A stretch of 64,000 bases of DNA from Smallanthus sonchifolius (Eukaryota > Streptophyta > Magnoliopsida > Asterales > Asteraceae), in contig CM042018.1 in the NCBI GenBank assembly GCA_023525975.1, positions 74,469,001-74,533,000 of the forward strand, given 5' to 3'. The position numbers were made by a program, and so were the translations under genes. The notes beneath the pieces are model-generated. The model saw only the letters and a program-made list of their open reading frames with translations. It did no database searches and was not told the DNA's origin. Positions within the stretch are counted from its first letter, which is position 1; each line of letters starts with the position of its first letter. This document shows positions 1 through 11,652 of the stretch, in pieces.

Positions 1-868
1 CATGACCATAAATTCATAGTGGCCGTACCTTGTCCTAAAAGCAGTCTTAGAGATATCCTCATCTCGGACTTTTAATTGGTGGTAACCGGACCTAAGATCT
101 ATCTTGGAATAGAAAGTTGATCCTAGGAGTTGATCAAATAGATCATCTATACGAGGAAAAGGATAACGATTCTTGATTGTGACTTTATTTAGCTCACGGT
201 AGTCGATACACATACGGAAAGTCCCGTCCTTCTTCTTGACAAACAGGACTGGAGCTCCCCATGGCGATGAGCTAGGTCGAATGAAACCTTTATCCAACAA
301 ATCCTGTAACCGAGTGGACAATTCTTGTAATTCACTAGGTGCTAACCTATAAGGTGCCCGGGCGATCGGTGCTGCTCCGGGTGTTAGATCGATTTGAAAT
401 TCAACTTGACGGTGGGTGACAGACCAGGCAGATCTTGGGGAAATACTTCCAAAAATTCACGAACGATGGGAATGTCATCAATCTTCTTCTCTTCTGATGG
501 CTGCTCAACAACGAGAGCCAAAATAGTCGTATGCCCTTTTCGAAGGCATTTTTGTGCTTTCATAAAGGATATGATGCCCATGACTGCACCAACTTTTTCG
601 TCCTGAACGGAGAGAGTTTTCCACCCGGGAGAGGGATGCGAACAATTTTCTCGCTACAGATGATTTCAGCTTGGTTTTTAGATAACCAATCCATGTCGAA
701 AATTACATCAAAAGTACCAAGCGTGACTGACATAAGGTCGATATCAAGTTTATGACTAGCTAGCTCAAGCTTACAACCCTTAAGAATGTGCGTTGCTTCA
801 ATTATTTGGCCATCAGCTATCTCTATTATATACTTAGCTTCTAACAAGGTTGGAATTCCTTTTATCAT
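1..868 (-). pseudogene. Ty3/gypsy element G: protease C-half and start of reverse transcriptase
   Basis: Read on the minus strand, this begins inside an aspartic protease-like domain (ADGQII, then FDVIFDMDWLS, the usual gypsy GMDWLS-type end of the domain) at about 868-600. It continues through the linker (IPIVREFLEVFPQDLPGL) into reverse transcriptase, with LLDKGFIRPSSSPWGAPV, DYRELNKVTIKNRYP and FYSKIDLRSGYHQ readable in the first 400 bases. The window ends before the YxDD box. Frame changes near 570 and a stop near 384 show that it is dead. The N-half of the protease lies at about 14312, on the far side of element A, so the two pieces are one gene split by that insertion. The Ty3/gypsy assignment is firm; the lineage within gypsy was not determined. 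Confidence 0.9.
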
Positions 869-869
869 A

Positions 870-1351
870 TGTAGGTCCTCATGGCGCTTCTACGGATCGA
901 TCTCGTGATAAGACATGACGTTAACTCGGAGTGCGAAATCCAACGAATCAACGTTTATATGTATAAAAGACAATCTAGACAATCACGTAAATAACATTCT
1001 CAATTGTATTCCAAATCACAATGTTGTTTACAGACTCAATCAGACTAATCGATAATTCTCTGTTCTATGCGTCTATGACTGACTCTGTAAACATACATAT
1101 ATATAGCCGTCTGACCTGATATAAGTGAACTTATTAAGTTCGCCTCTAACAGACTAAGCGAACTTAACAAGTTCGCCTCAGATAGACTTAAGAGAACTTA
1201 TTAAGTTCGCCTCTGTTAAACCAGGCGAACTTAACAAGTTCGCCTCTAGGTAAACTTGAATAAACACTTAGTGACTTTTTACATAACAAAAACATAAAGA
1301 CCTAAGATCTAACTATTACAAGCTTTTATCATTACAAACTATGTCCTAACA
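870..1351 (-). repeat. Element A 3' LTR
   Basis: This is the 482-bp copy matching 13825-14306, beginning TGTAGGTCC and ending CCTAACA on the plus strand. It contains a TATATATA core at about 1096-1105 and four 19-bp palindromes of the GCGAACTT type at about 1126-1246. Two of the four have lost perfect symmetry through single changes (GTGAACTT and GAGAACTT). Confidence 0.97.
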
Positions 1352-1362
1352 GACTCCCCCTT
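1352..1362 (-). other. Element A polypurine tract
   Basis: On the minus strand AAGGGGGAGTC abuts the 3' LTR directly. This is the expected plus-strand primer for reverse transcription. Confidence 0.9.
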
Positions 1363-1392
1363 GACAATAGCTTGATCTACAGTCTTCAGTCT

Positions 1393-4300
1393 TCATGATG
1401 AGCTTTTCCAGTTATCCGGTAGTCTGCTGCCAACATGCACTCCATATCTTCTGCATATCTCCAAAACTCTCTTGTACTGTAATCCTTGTTCTTTCCATTC
1501 ATCAGTGAACATTATTTCATTCTTTCACAACGTCCTCTGATCTTTCTTTGAGAAATTTATAAGATTCATTGCATCATAGAAACATACAATGACCTTATTG
1601 TCTTTATCTTCAATCCTTGCTTCACCAGTATTAACATCAACATACCACCATTTCATATTCCCAAGAAAGTCTTGAGGAATCTTCTTCAATGGTATCTTGT
1701 GTACAGCACGAACTGGTTTATACTTGTACTTCCAGGTTACCTTCCCTGTCTTTTGATCTGTGTTCTTCACTCTCTTTCGTTTTTGTGGTTTCAGTCGTTC
1801 ATACTTTCCTGAACTACCTTCTCTCTTGATCAAGTTTGCTATCACATCAGCCAAACCATTCTTTGATCTATTAATAAGAGGCTTTGAAGCTAGACCATTC
1901 ATTTCACACCTTGGTAAGGTATTGAAATACTTGATCCTTGGCTTTAAGTATTGAACACCGTCAGATCTTTTAATTGCAAATAATTTTGTATCACCATCAT
2001 AGAACCAACTTATAATCCTTCCTACACACCGCTCTTTATTCACATATTTCTCTTTCTGAGCAGGTTGTGCTGGAGACTTGGGTAGCACCTTCATCCAACT
2101 ATTTACAACTTCTCTCCACTGTTCTCTTGTCATCCCTGTATTTCTGTACATCACAGGTTCTTCATTAACCTTCGAAGACTCAGTGAGAGTTGTTTCAGTT
2201 TCAGCATCTTTATTTGATTGAATATTCTCATCATCAGTATCCATCTTTGAATCAACAGTATCTTCAGGCAGTGTGACGTCTTCAACAGAGTCCATAGAAT
2301 CTGTTACTCCTTCATAAGTGAATTCAGGAATAACATCATCCTGGATGAAGTTATACGGCACTTTAAGACCATCACAGCCTTCATATGGAACATTATCTTT
2401 ATCTTTCTTTATCTCTATCTCTACTATTGCTCCTTTTTCTATTTCATTTTCAGACACTTCATCATCCATGTCATTGAATAAATCATCAATGTCATCAAGA
2501 CATGCAATCTTTTCAGCTTCTTCTTCAGAATCTGCAAAGAACTCCAATAATAGAACTTCTTCTTCATTAGCACCAGAAGTATCTTTGTTTCCTTCAAGTG
2601 ATTGTGATGTCGACTCCCCCTGAACCTTTGATATAGGATTAGCGTCAGTGTATTGACGATCACCCTCAACATTTCCATCAGGATCATTGTCTTCATCATC
2701 ACGTCTTTGAATAGACTCTGTGTGACATGTATCGTGTATCCTCAACTCCCCCTGAGCGTCAAGACGCTGAACGAGTTTAGACACCAATGCTTGCATGTCA
2801 GCTATTTGTTGAGCTTGAGTTTGAATCACCAGCTGCCGTTGTGAATCAGTAGACACAAGAGTATCCACCTGAGCTTGAAGTGTAAGCACTTGAGATTCAA
2901 GGATAGTAATCCTTTCAGAATCAGAAGGCTTTGACGGACGAGCTGACGATTGTGGAATCGAAGGACTTGCAATAGGAGTAATAACTGGAGGAACAGGAGT
3001 TATCACCGGAGATGTATCTTTAGATCTTGGAGGAATAATAATCAAGGAAGCAACAAAATTAGCATCCTCTACTCCCTGCGAAGAATGAGCAGCAGCTATT
3101 GAAGCAGACATTAGCTTTTGAGTTTTTGGATCTTGATTGAAGTCACTATCAGACTCAGTACTCTCATCAACCAAGGATCTTTTTCCAAGTACTGAACCGT
3201 AAGGAGGATCCCGAACATACTTTCTTCTTGGTCGTCTGGCTTGAGATTTAATTCGTTTTCCAGCATTAGCCAGTGGAATAGCAGCTAACCGTTCATAATG
3301 ATCTGAGGAAAAATCCCTAGATTCATCAGAGTCAGTGCTTTCATTAACAGATAATATCGTCTCACTTGAGCTTGAACTAGATTCATCATCAGTCACCACA
3401 TTCCCTTCAGCTTCATGAATGGGCGAGTTCACAGCGTCATCAACGAAATCATCCATGTTCATTCCTAGATCATGTTCATTTGCATGAACGACCTCCTCTT
3501 GAACAGGTTCATGAATAGGTATTTCAACCTCAGCTTGTGGAATTGGAACTTGTTCAGGAATAGGAATTTGTGGTTGTACGGGAACCTGAACTTGTGGAAC
3601 TGGAACTTGTTGTTGTATCGGTTGCTGTGGAATTTGTTGTTGTTGTTGTGGTTTCTGTGGAACATTTAAACCTTGAGCTTGAGCAATTTCATCAGGATGA
3701 AACCAGTTGTCATTAGGTGGTGCAACATAATCAGGATTGATTAAGTGACCAAACAAAGGAGTATTAACCGGTATCAATGCAGCATTCTGCTGTTTCACAT
3801 TCGTGCAATCAGTAAAGATACGCTTTGACATCGGAGTCAAAGTCAATCTTATAGGATGTTGTGGAAGATCCGGAATAAGATGATTTAAAATCATTTGAAT
3901 AAAGCGAGGATACATAATAAATCCTTGACCTTCAGCCGGATTAATCTGCATGACCATCTCTCGATAGAAGTAAAGTGGAAAATTGAATCGCTTATTCAAC
4001 GTTAAAGCCACCATTGCAGTTTGAAGAGCCATCTTTAAACCATCGGTTCCAGCTTTACGAGGAGAGATGCATTGAATAATCACATGCATAAAATATCTCC
4101 ATTCACCGACTAAGCCACCTTTTCGTGCTTGTGTATCATTATGTCTCCCATGATAACCCATTCTTTGAAAACAACCCATAATAAGAGTGCCCGGATATGA
4201 CAATGGGTCTTCAGCATTACCACCCAAATTAAGAGCAACACGAATAGTTTCTTCAGAAATGGCAATTTCAGTATTATTGACAGTGGCACGAAGAACATGA

Positions 4301-4500
4301 GGTTCTACGTCCGTATCCTGATGAACTGTATCCCAAAATTGCTGTATGTATACCAGACTGATATAAGGATCAGCAGATAAAGTAGTATGAAGATGCGAAC
4401 GGTTCAGAAATCCGATTATTCCTTGAAAATTGACTGCCTCTGACATGTTAGGATCTAACAATGACACCTGATTATGCTTATATTCGACACGTTTAGCCAT
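1393..4500 (-). pseudogene. Element A ORF2, extra ORF after pol
   Basis: The protein starts MAKRVEYKHNQ; the ATG at 4500 is chosen because a TTTTCAG acceptor ends exactly before it and F starts at the same place. It runs about 990 residues to a TGA at 1525 and would continue to about 1035 residues, as in F. Residues 1-240 form a globular domain with QQFWDTV, EWRYFMHVIIQCIS and MYPRFIQMILN, the type annotated as a putative plant transposon protein (I think Pfam Transposase_32; from memory). Then come LFGHLINPDYVAP, a Q/P-rich stretch, acidic serine-rich segments, a likely nuclear signal (KRIKSQARRPRRK) and a coiled coil near residue 560. The C-terminus has two W repeats (ISWFYDGDTKLFAIKRSDG and MKWWYVDVNTGEARI). 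I see no signal peptide or membrane segment, so it does not look like an envelope protein. The only disruption seen is the TGA. The biochemical role is unknown. Confidence 0.85.
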
Positions 4501-4535
4501 CTGAAAACATTCGGACAACAAAACACATTAGTAAA
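4501..4535 (-). promoter_or_regulatory. 3' splice site before ORF2 of element A
   Basis: In the element's direction the sequence runs TACTAATG (branch-point-like), then a T-rich stretch of about 25 nt, then TTTTCAG immediately followed by the ORF2 ATG. F and B have an acceptor at the same place. A good donor-like AAG|GTAATT lies upstream near 4953. Splicing is inferred from sequence only. Confidence 0.6.
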
Positions 4536-6790
4536 CATAACAAACACAAACAAAAACAAACAAAAAAATTTAAAAAAAAATTTTAACAAAAAAAATTTCT
4601 AACACTCAAAAAATCACAAGTCCAAATACTCTCTGACCCCTAGGGGAACTTAATAAGTTCGCTTAGTGTTGCAAGAGGCGAACTTAGACAAGTTCACTTC
4701 AAACAAGTTCGCTTGAACCTGTGACGATACAAATTCAAACACAGAATTTCAAAAATCGGCTAATCAAGTAAAAGGCATGAAATAAGCAATGAACATCAGT
4801 CGATTATCACTTAGAAACCAATTAGAATGATCAATTTTATATTTCCAGTCAAAATTAGGGCTAAAACCGTTCGTTCAAATTTACGAAGTGAGCCGAGAAG
4901 AAAAACACCAAATACTCACAATTGAACGGATGAAATTCAACAAAATTACCTTAGTTGAGTTCACAAATCAATTTTGAATATGATAGAACCAGCAAACAAC
5001 TCCAACAACACAGATTAAAAATTTCGAAAAATTTTCAGACAAGTTCGCTTGGCCAAGAACCTTAAACACATTAAGTTCGCTTATTTAGGCGAACTTGTTA
5101 AGTTCGCTTAACAAGCCTTCGGCGAACATGCTAAGTTCGCTTCACCATCCACAGACAACCAGATTAAGTTCGCTTCACTGTTCTTAAGCAAACAGATTAA
5201 GTTCGCTTCACTGTTCTTAAGCGAACTTATTAAGTTCGCTTCATTGTACACAGGCGAACTTAATATCTATTCACTTTTGCCTTGAACAAAATTTTACCAA
5301 CTTCAACCTTTCAAGTCTTGAACTTTCGTCATCATCATGTATCCGATCCAATCCCGAACAATTTTAATAACAGTTTAGAATTTTCATGGAAAATAAAAAT
5401 CAAAATCATTTTGAGTTTTATCTATACAAACAGAATCACATATTTTTGGATTTTATCTTTACAAACAGAAACACATATTTTTGGATTTTTATCTGAATAA
5501 ACTAAAATCACATATTTTTGACTAAACATCATGAGCAAGAAGATCATATCAGTATCCAATTAATTCATCACACATTTTAATAATAACAAAGGGTAACCTA
5601 TAATATGAAACCATCCTACTCAGTTTTGTGCACTTCGCATCTTTTTCATTTTGAAACTCACTCAATTTGAATAATATTTGAAATGATACGCGATAAATTT
5701 CATAGTAAATAAGATCAGGTTATAAAATGCTCATTTATTTGTACCGAATTTGAAATATAAAGCATGAATTCTTAAATTTGTCAATATTATATGATTTGAA
5801 ACTATAAGCGTTTATTCTCCAAATTCATGTGATTTAGTACCATTTAGATGAAAAACATCGTGTACCCCACATATATGCCAAACAGAAATATAAATTGCAC
5901 TATCTTCAAGACATATACAGTTAATGTTTAGATTAGATCAATTTCCAAGATGAAATTATCTCTTTTAGCACAAGTATAAAAGCAGATCCCAAAGGATATA
6001 AGAATCATGATGATTCAGAATCAGAAGATTCTAATAGATTGGCTGTATAATGAGAATCAACTGATTCAGGTATGAGGATCCAACTATTATCTGGATAAAA
6101 TTCAATGGAGTCAGACTAGATGATGTATCTAACTGATCGAAGGGCGAATATATGCTTCAACAGATTTTGAAAGCATATCTTAGTTCAACAACACCTTGCA
6201 TGTTTTTCGGGGCATGGGCAGTGAAGTGAACTGAAATCAATTTGTGCTAATGATATAATTCGATATTGGTCTCATGAAATTCTTTATAACCATATATTCT
6301 TTATCTGATAATGATCTTTTACACACACACCCAGGCATATAATGGATTTAAATCACAGATGTAATCATATTATATTTAATTTTCACACTACTATTAGTTT
6401 CAAAACGCTTTTAGTCTATTGACAATTTAAGTTTCAAAACTCATACACAAATTTGAAAACAAATTATCAAGATTAGAGCATTCAAAACACTATCATTTCT
6501 CATTTATGCAGACTTTGAAATTTTGATCAAATCAACTCAGTTTAATCAATCATATATTAAAGGTCTACTAAGGTCGTGTGAAATGAATTAATCACGGATG
6601 TACTATCATTTCTTCTCTAACCTCAAATGATGTCAAATTTTATATTTTTTTCAATTTGTTTTGACTTTTTATAAATTAGGAACTTTTTGACTGAAAATGT
6701 AAATGCAGAAATGTGATAAAGCAATAAAGAAATTTAAAAACAAAATTTTCCATGAAATTCTGAATTTGAAAAGCTTTTATTCGGGATTGA
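4536..6790 (-). other. Element A non-coding spacer between pol and ORF2
   Basis: About 2.2 kb of AT-rich DNA without a credible ORF. It holds two clusters of family palindromes (4641-4717 and 5038-5268), a T-rich tract just before the ORF2 acceptor, and several blocks at 5860-6420 that are recognisably conserved in F (47640-48240) and in the more distant element B (33450-34050). Conservation across families suggests a function such as promoter, splicing or packaging signals. I saw no clear TATA box between the palindromes and ORF2 in this copy. Confidence 0.7.
5038..5268. repeat. Palindrome cluster upstream of ORF2 (element A)
   Basis: Multiple GCGAACTT/AAGTTCGC half-sites and whole palindromes, for example GCGAACTTATTAAGTTCGC near 5220, in the spacer about 550-770 bp upstream of the ORF2 start. 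The same motif fills the LTR and the gag leader. Element F has the equivalent cluster at about 46720-46975. Confidence 0.85.
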
Positions 6791-8607
6791 TCATACCAAT
6801 AATTTAATTAGGAATTCAAACCTGGTACGATCAAATGCCTTGGTAAATAAATCAGCAAAATTATCTTCAGTTTGTACCTTGACCAGCTCAATCAACCTTT
6901 TCTCTGCACAATCACGAATAAAATGATATCGAATTTCGATGTGCTTAGTTTTACTATGTTTAACAAGATTATTAGTTATGGACATAGTAGCATTATTATC
7001 AATAAGCATAGGGGTTCCTGTGAAATTCAAACAGTAATCTCTCAATTGCTGTTGTATCCACAGGATCTGTGAACAACAACTCGCAGCAGCGATATATTCT
7101 GCTTCGCATGTAGAAATCGAGACTGTGGTTTGCTTTTTGCATTGCCTGGACACAAGTCGATTACCTAAGAACTGGCAACCAGCTGTTGTAGATTTCCTGT
7201 CCAAACAACAACCACCAAAATCAGAATCAGTATAAGCATTGAAATCAAAGTTAGAACCATGAGGATACCATAGCCCCAAACGTTGTTTTCCTTTCAAATA
7301 TCGAAATATTCTTTTCACAGCAATTAAGTGAGATTCTTTTGGCTTTTCCTGGAATCTAGAACAGATGCACACAACAAACATTATATCTGGCCTTGAAGCA
7401 GTTAAGTACATGAGAGATCCAATCATAGCTCTGTAAAGTCGACAATCCACATCTTTTCCATCCGGGTCAGAATTCAACTTATGATTGACCGGAATTGGAG
7501 TATCATATGAGGTACAGTCGTCCATCTTGAACCGGCTCAAGATGTCTTTGACATACTTGGACTGATGAATAAAGAAACCATCTTCCTTTTGATTTACTTG
7601 CAAACCTAAGAAAAATGATAACTCTCCCATAGTAGACATTTCAAACTTCGACTTCATTACTCCCTCAAAATCTTTACATAACCCTTCGTTTGTTGAGCCA
7701 AAAATAATATCATCCACATAAATCTACACCAGTAGGTAATCTTCCCCTGATTTCTTTATGAATAAGGTCGAGTCTATCTTTCCACGAACAAATTCATTTG
7801 CCAAAAGATGGTGGATAAAGTTTCATACCACGCACGAGGAGCCTGATGAAGACCATAGAGGGCCTTATCAAGCTTGAAAACCATATTCGGATTCAGTGGA
7901 TTTTCAAACCCCGGCGGCTGACAAGCATAGACTTCCTCCTTGACCTTTCCATATAAAAACGCACTTTTGACGTCTAATTGAAACACCTTAAAACCTTTAA
8001 AAGAAGCAAAAGCGAGAAAAAACCTTATAGCTTCGAGCCTTGCAACCGGCACATAAACCTCGGTGTAATCAATTCCTTCTTGTTGATTGAAGCCTTGGAC
8101 AACTAATCTTGCGTTGTTGCGTACCACGACACCTCGATCGTCTTTCTTACATTTAAACACCCATTTTGTTCCTATCGGATACGCACCCTTCGGAAGATCA
8201 ACAAGATTCCAAACCTTAAGTTTGTCAAATTGAGCAAGTTCTTCCTGCATAGCTTCTATCCAATTGTTGTCATTTAAAGCCATCTCAACATTCTTGGGTT
8301 CAACCTGCGAAATAAAGCAAGAATGTGAGCAATCATCAAGAACACTAGAATCTTTAATGCATATATACAAACAAGTATTGTCAACAAGAGAACGTGTTTT
8401 CACTCCATCCTGTAAATTTCCAATTATATTCGTCACGGGATGATCTTTAAGGTCCTTGATGGATACAACCTCTGGAACTGGCAACACTTCAACTTGAGTA
8501 GAGTCAGATTGATAAGAATAATCTTGATGAAAAGGAATATCCGAGTCTAAATTTGTAGGAATCTCCCCCTGAGTCTGTGTCGAAGGTAATTGATCATCAC
8601 CCAACAA
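6791..8607 (-). pseudogene. Element A reverse transcriptase and RNase H
   Basis: This is the copia RT-RNase H region. The RT starts around WIEAMQEELAQF and has KWVFKCKKDD, QEGIDYTEVYVPVARLEAIR, QLDVKSAFLYGKVKEEVY and LDKALYGLHQAPRAWYE. The catalytic YVDD box lies near 7718, just after an in-frame TAG at about 7725 where the copia norm is Q. The piece at 7717-6791 carries the rest of RT and RNase H, with YLTASRPDIMF, AYTDSDFGG, CEAEYIAAAS and SKTKHIEIRYHFIRD. A frame change near 7775 and the TAG inactivate it. The C-terminus ends without a recognisable extension, and the spacer follows. Confidence 0.92.
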
Positions 8608-8652
8608 CGGATCAGCAGAAGAATATTGAAAAATAGCATTATCCTCCTCACT

Positions 8653-10183
8653 CTATGAATCTTGTGGACCTGAACAAGAAGAAACATTAGGATCGGGAGC
8701 AGAAGTAGATGGAATCGATGAATTTGGAACTGCAGTTGGTAGAAATCCATTGTGCTGTGCATCTTGACAAGAATCATAAAGAACAACAACATCTTCAGCA
8801 GAAATATCAGAAGGTAAATGAAAAGACTTGAATAAGTTTTCATAATCAAATGCCCAATCCGGACCAATCGACATTTGTGGTAAACACCGATTTGAACAGT
8901 CAATATGGAAACATTCTTCAACTTGGCGCGTCTCTTTGTTATAAACCCTCTTGGTTGTCGAATTCGCCTCATACCCCAGAAAAATCCCTTCAATAGCCTT
9001 CGCACTGAATTTTGTTGGGACATCTCGAACTTTCAATAGGGTGCAAGGATTACCAAAAGGTAGTAAATAATCCAGATTCGGCTTTCGTATATTCAGCAAT
9101 TCATAGCAAGTCTTGTTATGTCGCTTGACGGTCAAGACCCTGTTCAAAACGTGACACGCAGTATTCACAGCTTCAGCCCAAAAGGTGACTGGAAGCTTAG
9201 AATCTGCAAGCATCGTGCGAGCCGTTTCGACTAAAGTCCTGTTCTTTCGTTCCGCGACACCGTTTTGTTGAGGAACATATGGCGCATTGAATTCATGATG
9301 AATTCCCTTTTGAAGACAGAATAAGTCCATTTTACTATTCCTAAATTCGCTGCCATTGTCACTCCTGATTCTTCTGACTTTCTGATTGAATAAATTTTCC
9401 AAACCCAGGATGTATTGTACCAACTCAGTGGTTTTAGAAGAAAGAAACTTAACCCATGAAAATCTGGAGTAATCATCAGTTACTACTAAGCAGTACGATT
9501 TTCCACCAATGCTCCTGATACTGATAGGACCGAACAAATCCATATGCAGCAGCTCCAACAGAGTTACGATAGAATTCGTCGATTTAGATTTCTGAGATTT
9601 ATTTCTTTTCTCCCCTTCTTGCAAGGAATACAATCATCAGGAACTGAGAATTTCATCTTCGAAATACCAAGAACCAAGTCATTCCTAACAATATAGTTCA
9701 TCTTCCTAAAGTTAATGTGAGCTAGCTTCCTATGCCACAATATTGAATCAGATTCTGACGCCTTGGAGAGTAAAAAATTGGAATTGAATCCGTTTTAGTG
9801 GCGACACTCATGTCAACGACATACGTGTCATTTCTCCTCGGATCCTTCATAAGAATCCATTCATCAGGAATCACGAAGCCCCGTTTCAAAATATAGCATT
9901 CAACATCGTTGAAATAGAACGAAAACTTCTTGTCACAAACTTGTGATACACTTAAAAGATTGTGTTCCAGCTGCTCAACATAATTCACTTTCTCAAATTT
10001 GACTTTGTCATTCTTTAACATACCCTGTCCAGTTATGTACCCGCCTTTATTACCCGTAAAAGCGACATAACCCCCATCAATTTGTTTAACATCCTCAAGC
10101 AATCTAACATTCCCTGTCATATGTCGAGAACAACCACTATCCACATACCATGTATTGTTGATAGTCCTCCTTGGTTGTCCCTA
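8653..10183 (-). pseudogene. Element A protease and integrase
   Basis: The protease begins with WYVDSGCSRHMTG near 10150, with the catalytic D-S-G. The GAG-pre-integrase zinc segment follows around 9740-9600 but is broken by two frameshifts (near 9776 and 9625). The integrase core is well preserved: LLHMDLFGP (first D), IRSDNGSEF (second D) and QQNGVAERKNRT (E). Then come TFWAEAVNTACHVLNR and EGIFLGYEANS, and the low-complexity linker to RT. Just upstream, at 10181-10183, an in-frame TAG replaces the CAG found at the same place in element B. Confidence 0.92.
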
Positions 10184-10198
10184 CATAAACAACGAGAA

Positions 10199-11652
10199 TC
10201 AGTTAGAAAGAGGAACCCAAGCCATCGTGGTCTTGGGTCGTCCAGTTTAATCAAAATAAACAACTTCTTGTAATTTACAATCAATCTTATCATTCACTTT
10301 TGGAACAGTAGTTTGACAATCAGACTTTTTCAAAGAAGATCCAATTTTATTATTTTGAAAAACATTATTTGATATATTATTGTCGGATTCGGATGTTTCC
10401 AAAATTTTTTTCAATTCTCTGTTTCATCTTCTCCTTTGAGGTCTAGACAATTTAACTTTCTGATGAGAATCTTTTGAAATTCCAACATTAGTAATCTCAA
10501 GCTTCTCTTTGCTTACAAAAGATTTAACATTCAATTTATCCTGCTGTTTAAATCCAGAGGATTTAATAAAAGATCGACCAGGCAAGATTTTCTCCAGACT
10601 TGAAGACGACTTTCCCTCATCTTTTCTTTTCAGAATCTTCACCACTTTAGGTTGTGAAGGAACAGTCTTCATTTTACCTTGGCTCTTGTAAGGACAATTG
10701 AGCAAAATGTGTCCTGCCTCGTTGCAATGAAAACACACTCTTCTTTCTTGATAACTTTTGAAATAAGGAGTTTTCTTTGAATGTGAGGATCCATCAGAGG
10801 TATAAGCTTCAAAGGAATGTCCAGAACAGTTTATCGGCTTCTTTGGAACATAAGCCTGTGTTGGAACCTTTGAAGAATACACTTTTTGATAACCAGCTGC
10901 GACAAATCCACTCGACTGTAAAATCGGAGAAAGCTTAGATGGACCAACTTTCACCTGTTCAGGTTCAGTCAAAATGCATCTATCTCGGGTAACAGTTTTA
11001 ACAACTGTTGGGTCATCAATTTTTACCTCTTTTGGAATGCCTTCAACCTTCTTCTCATCAAACACCTTATCTTCAGAATCAGGCTCATACACCATATCCT
11101 CCCCAGTTACCGGATTCACCTTTAACACAGTCTTTGGATCTATCTCCTCTTCATGTATGATTTCAGGTTCCACCACATAATTTGCATTAAACGGTGGAGG
11201 AATAAATCCAATTCCAGCAACACGCTTAGTAGGATCAGCATTTGAGTTAAAATAATCCAAAATAACCGAAGAATTTTCAAATTTTTCTATCTTTCTATGA
11301 AGTTTGATCACTTCAGACTCTTTGTTAGATATTTCTTTATTCTTTTGAGCAACAACTTCATTACGTTTTTCTATCTCAGCATAAGCCATATCTAGATGAT
11401 AACCTTGCTCTTTATATTTCAACCCCATAGAATTTAAGTCTCTTTTCAAAGACTCAATTCTATCGATGCACAATTTATCATTAACTTTCAGTTTCTGATT
11501 AACAGTATGCATCGATTTCATGTCACAAATCTAGTTTGTGTTATCATCCATGACCTTTTGCAATTTATCTTTAACAGAAATGCAGTTAGAACAGTAAATA
11601 TGACAAACAGAGTCTTTTACCTTAGACGGATCAGACATGTCTGCCATGAATA
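10199..11652 (-). pseudogene. Element A distal gag: coiled coil and second zinc knuckle
   Basis: This continues gag after a one-base frameshift at about 11670; F lacks that shift. It begins MADMSDPSKVKDSVCHIYC, then a long predicted coiled coil rich in K, E and L heptads, a conserved block (NADPTKRVAGIGFIPPPFNA), an acidic segment and a CCHC zinc knuckle CFHCNEAGHILLNC near 10700. A basic tail (SRPQRRR) and the boundary motif GRPKTTMAWVPLSN end it at TGA 10199-10201. In-frame stops lie near 11532, 10424 and 10248. The retention of this domain in A, B and F argues that it is a real part of the gag polyprotein. Confidence 0.85.

Noticed and set aside
3472..3669. Plus-strand frame rich in L, N and W
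   Set aside because: It is the antisense reading of the Q/P-rich repeats of ORF2 and has no independent support.
1393..4500. ORF2 as a retroviral-type envelope gene
   Set aside because: The position fits, but I see no signal peptide, membrane segment or Cys-rich ectodomain, and the N-terminal domain resembles a plant transposon-associated protein.
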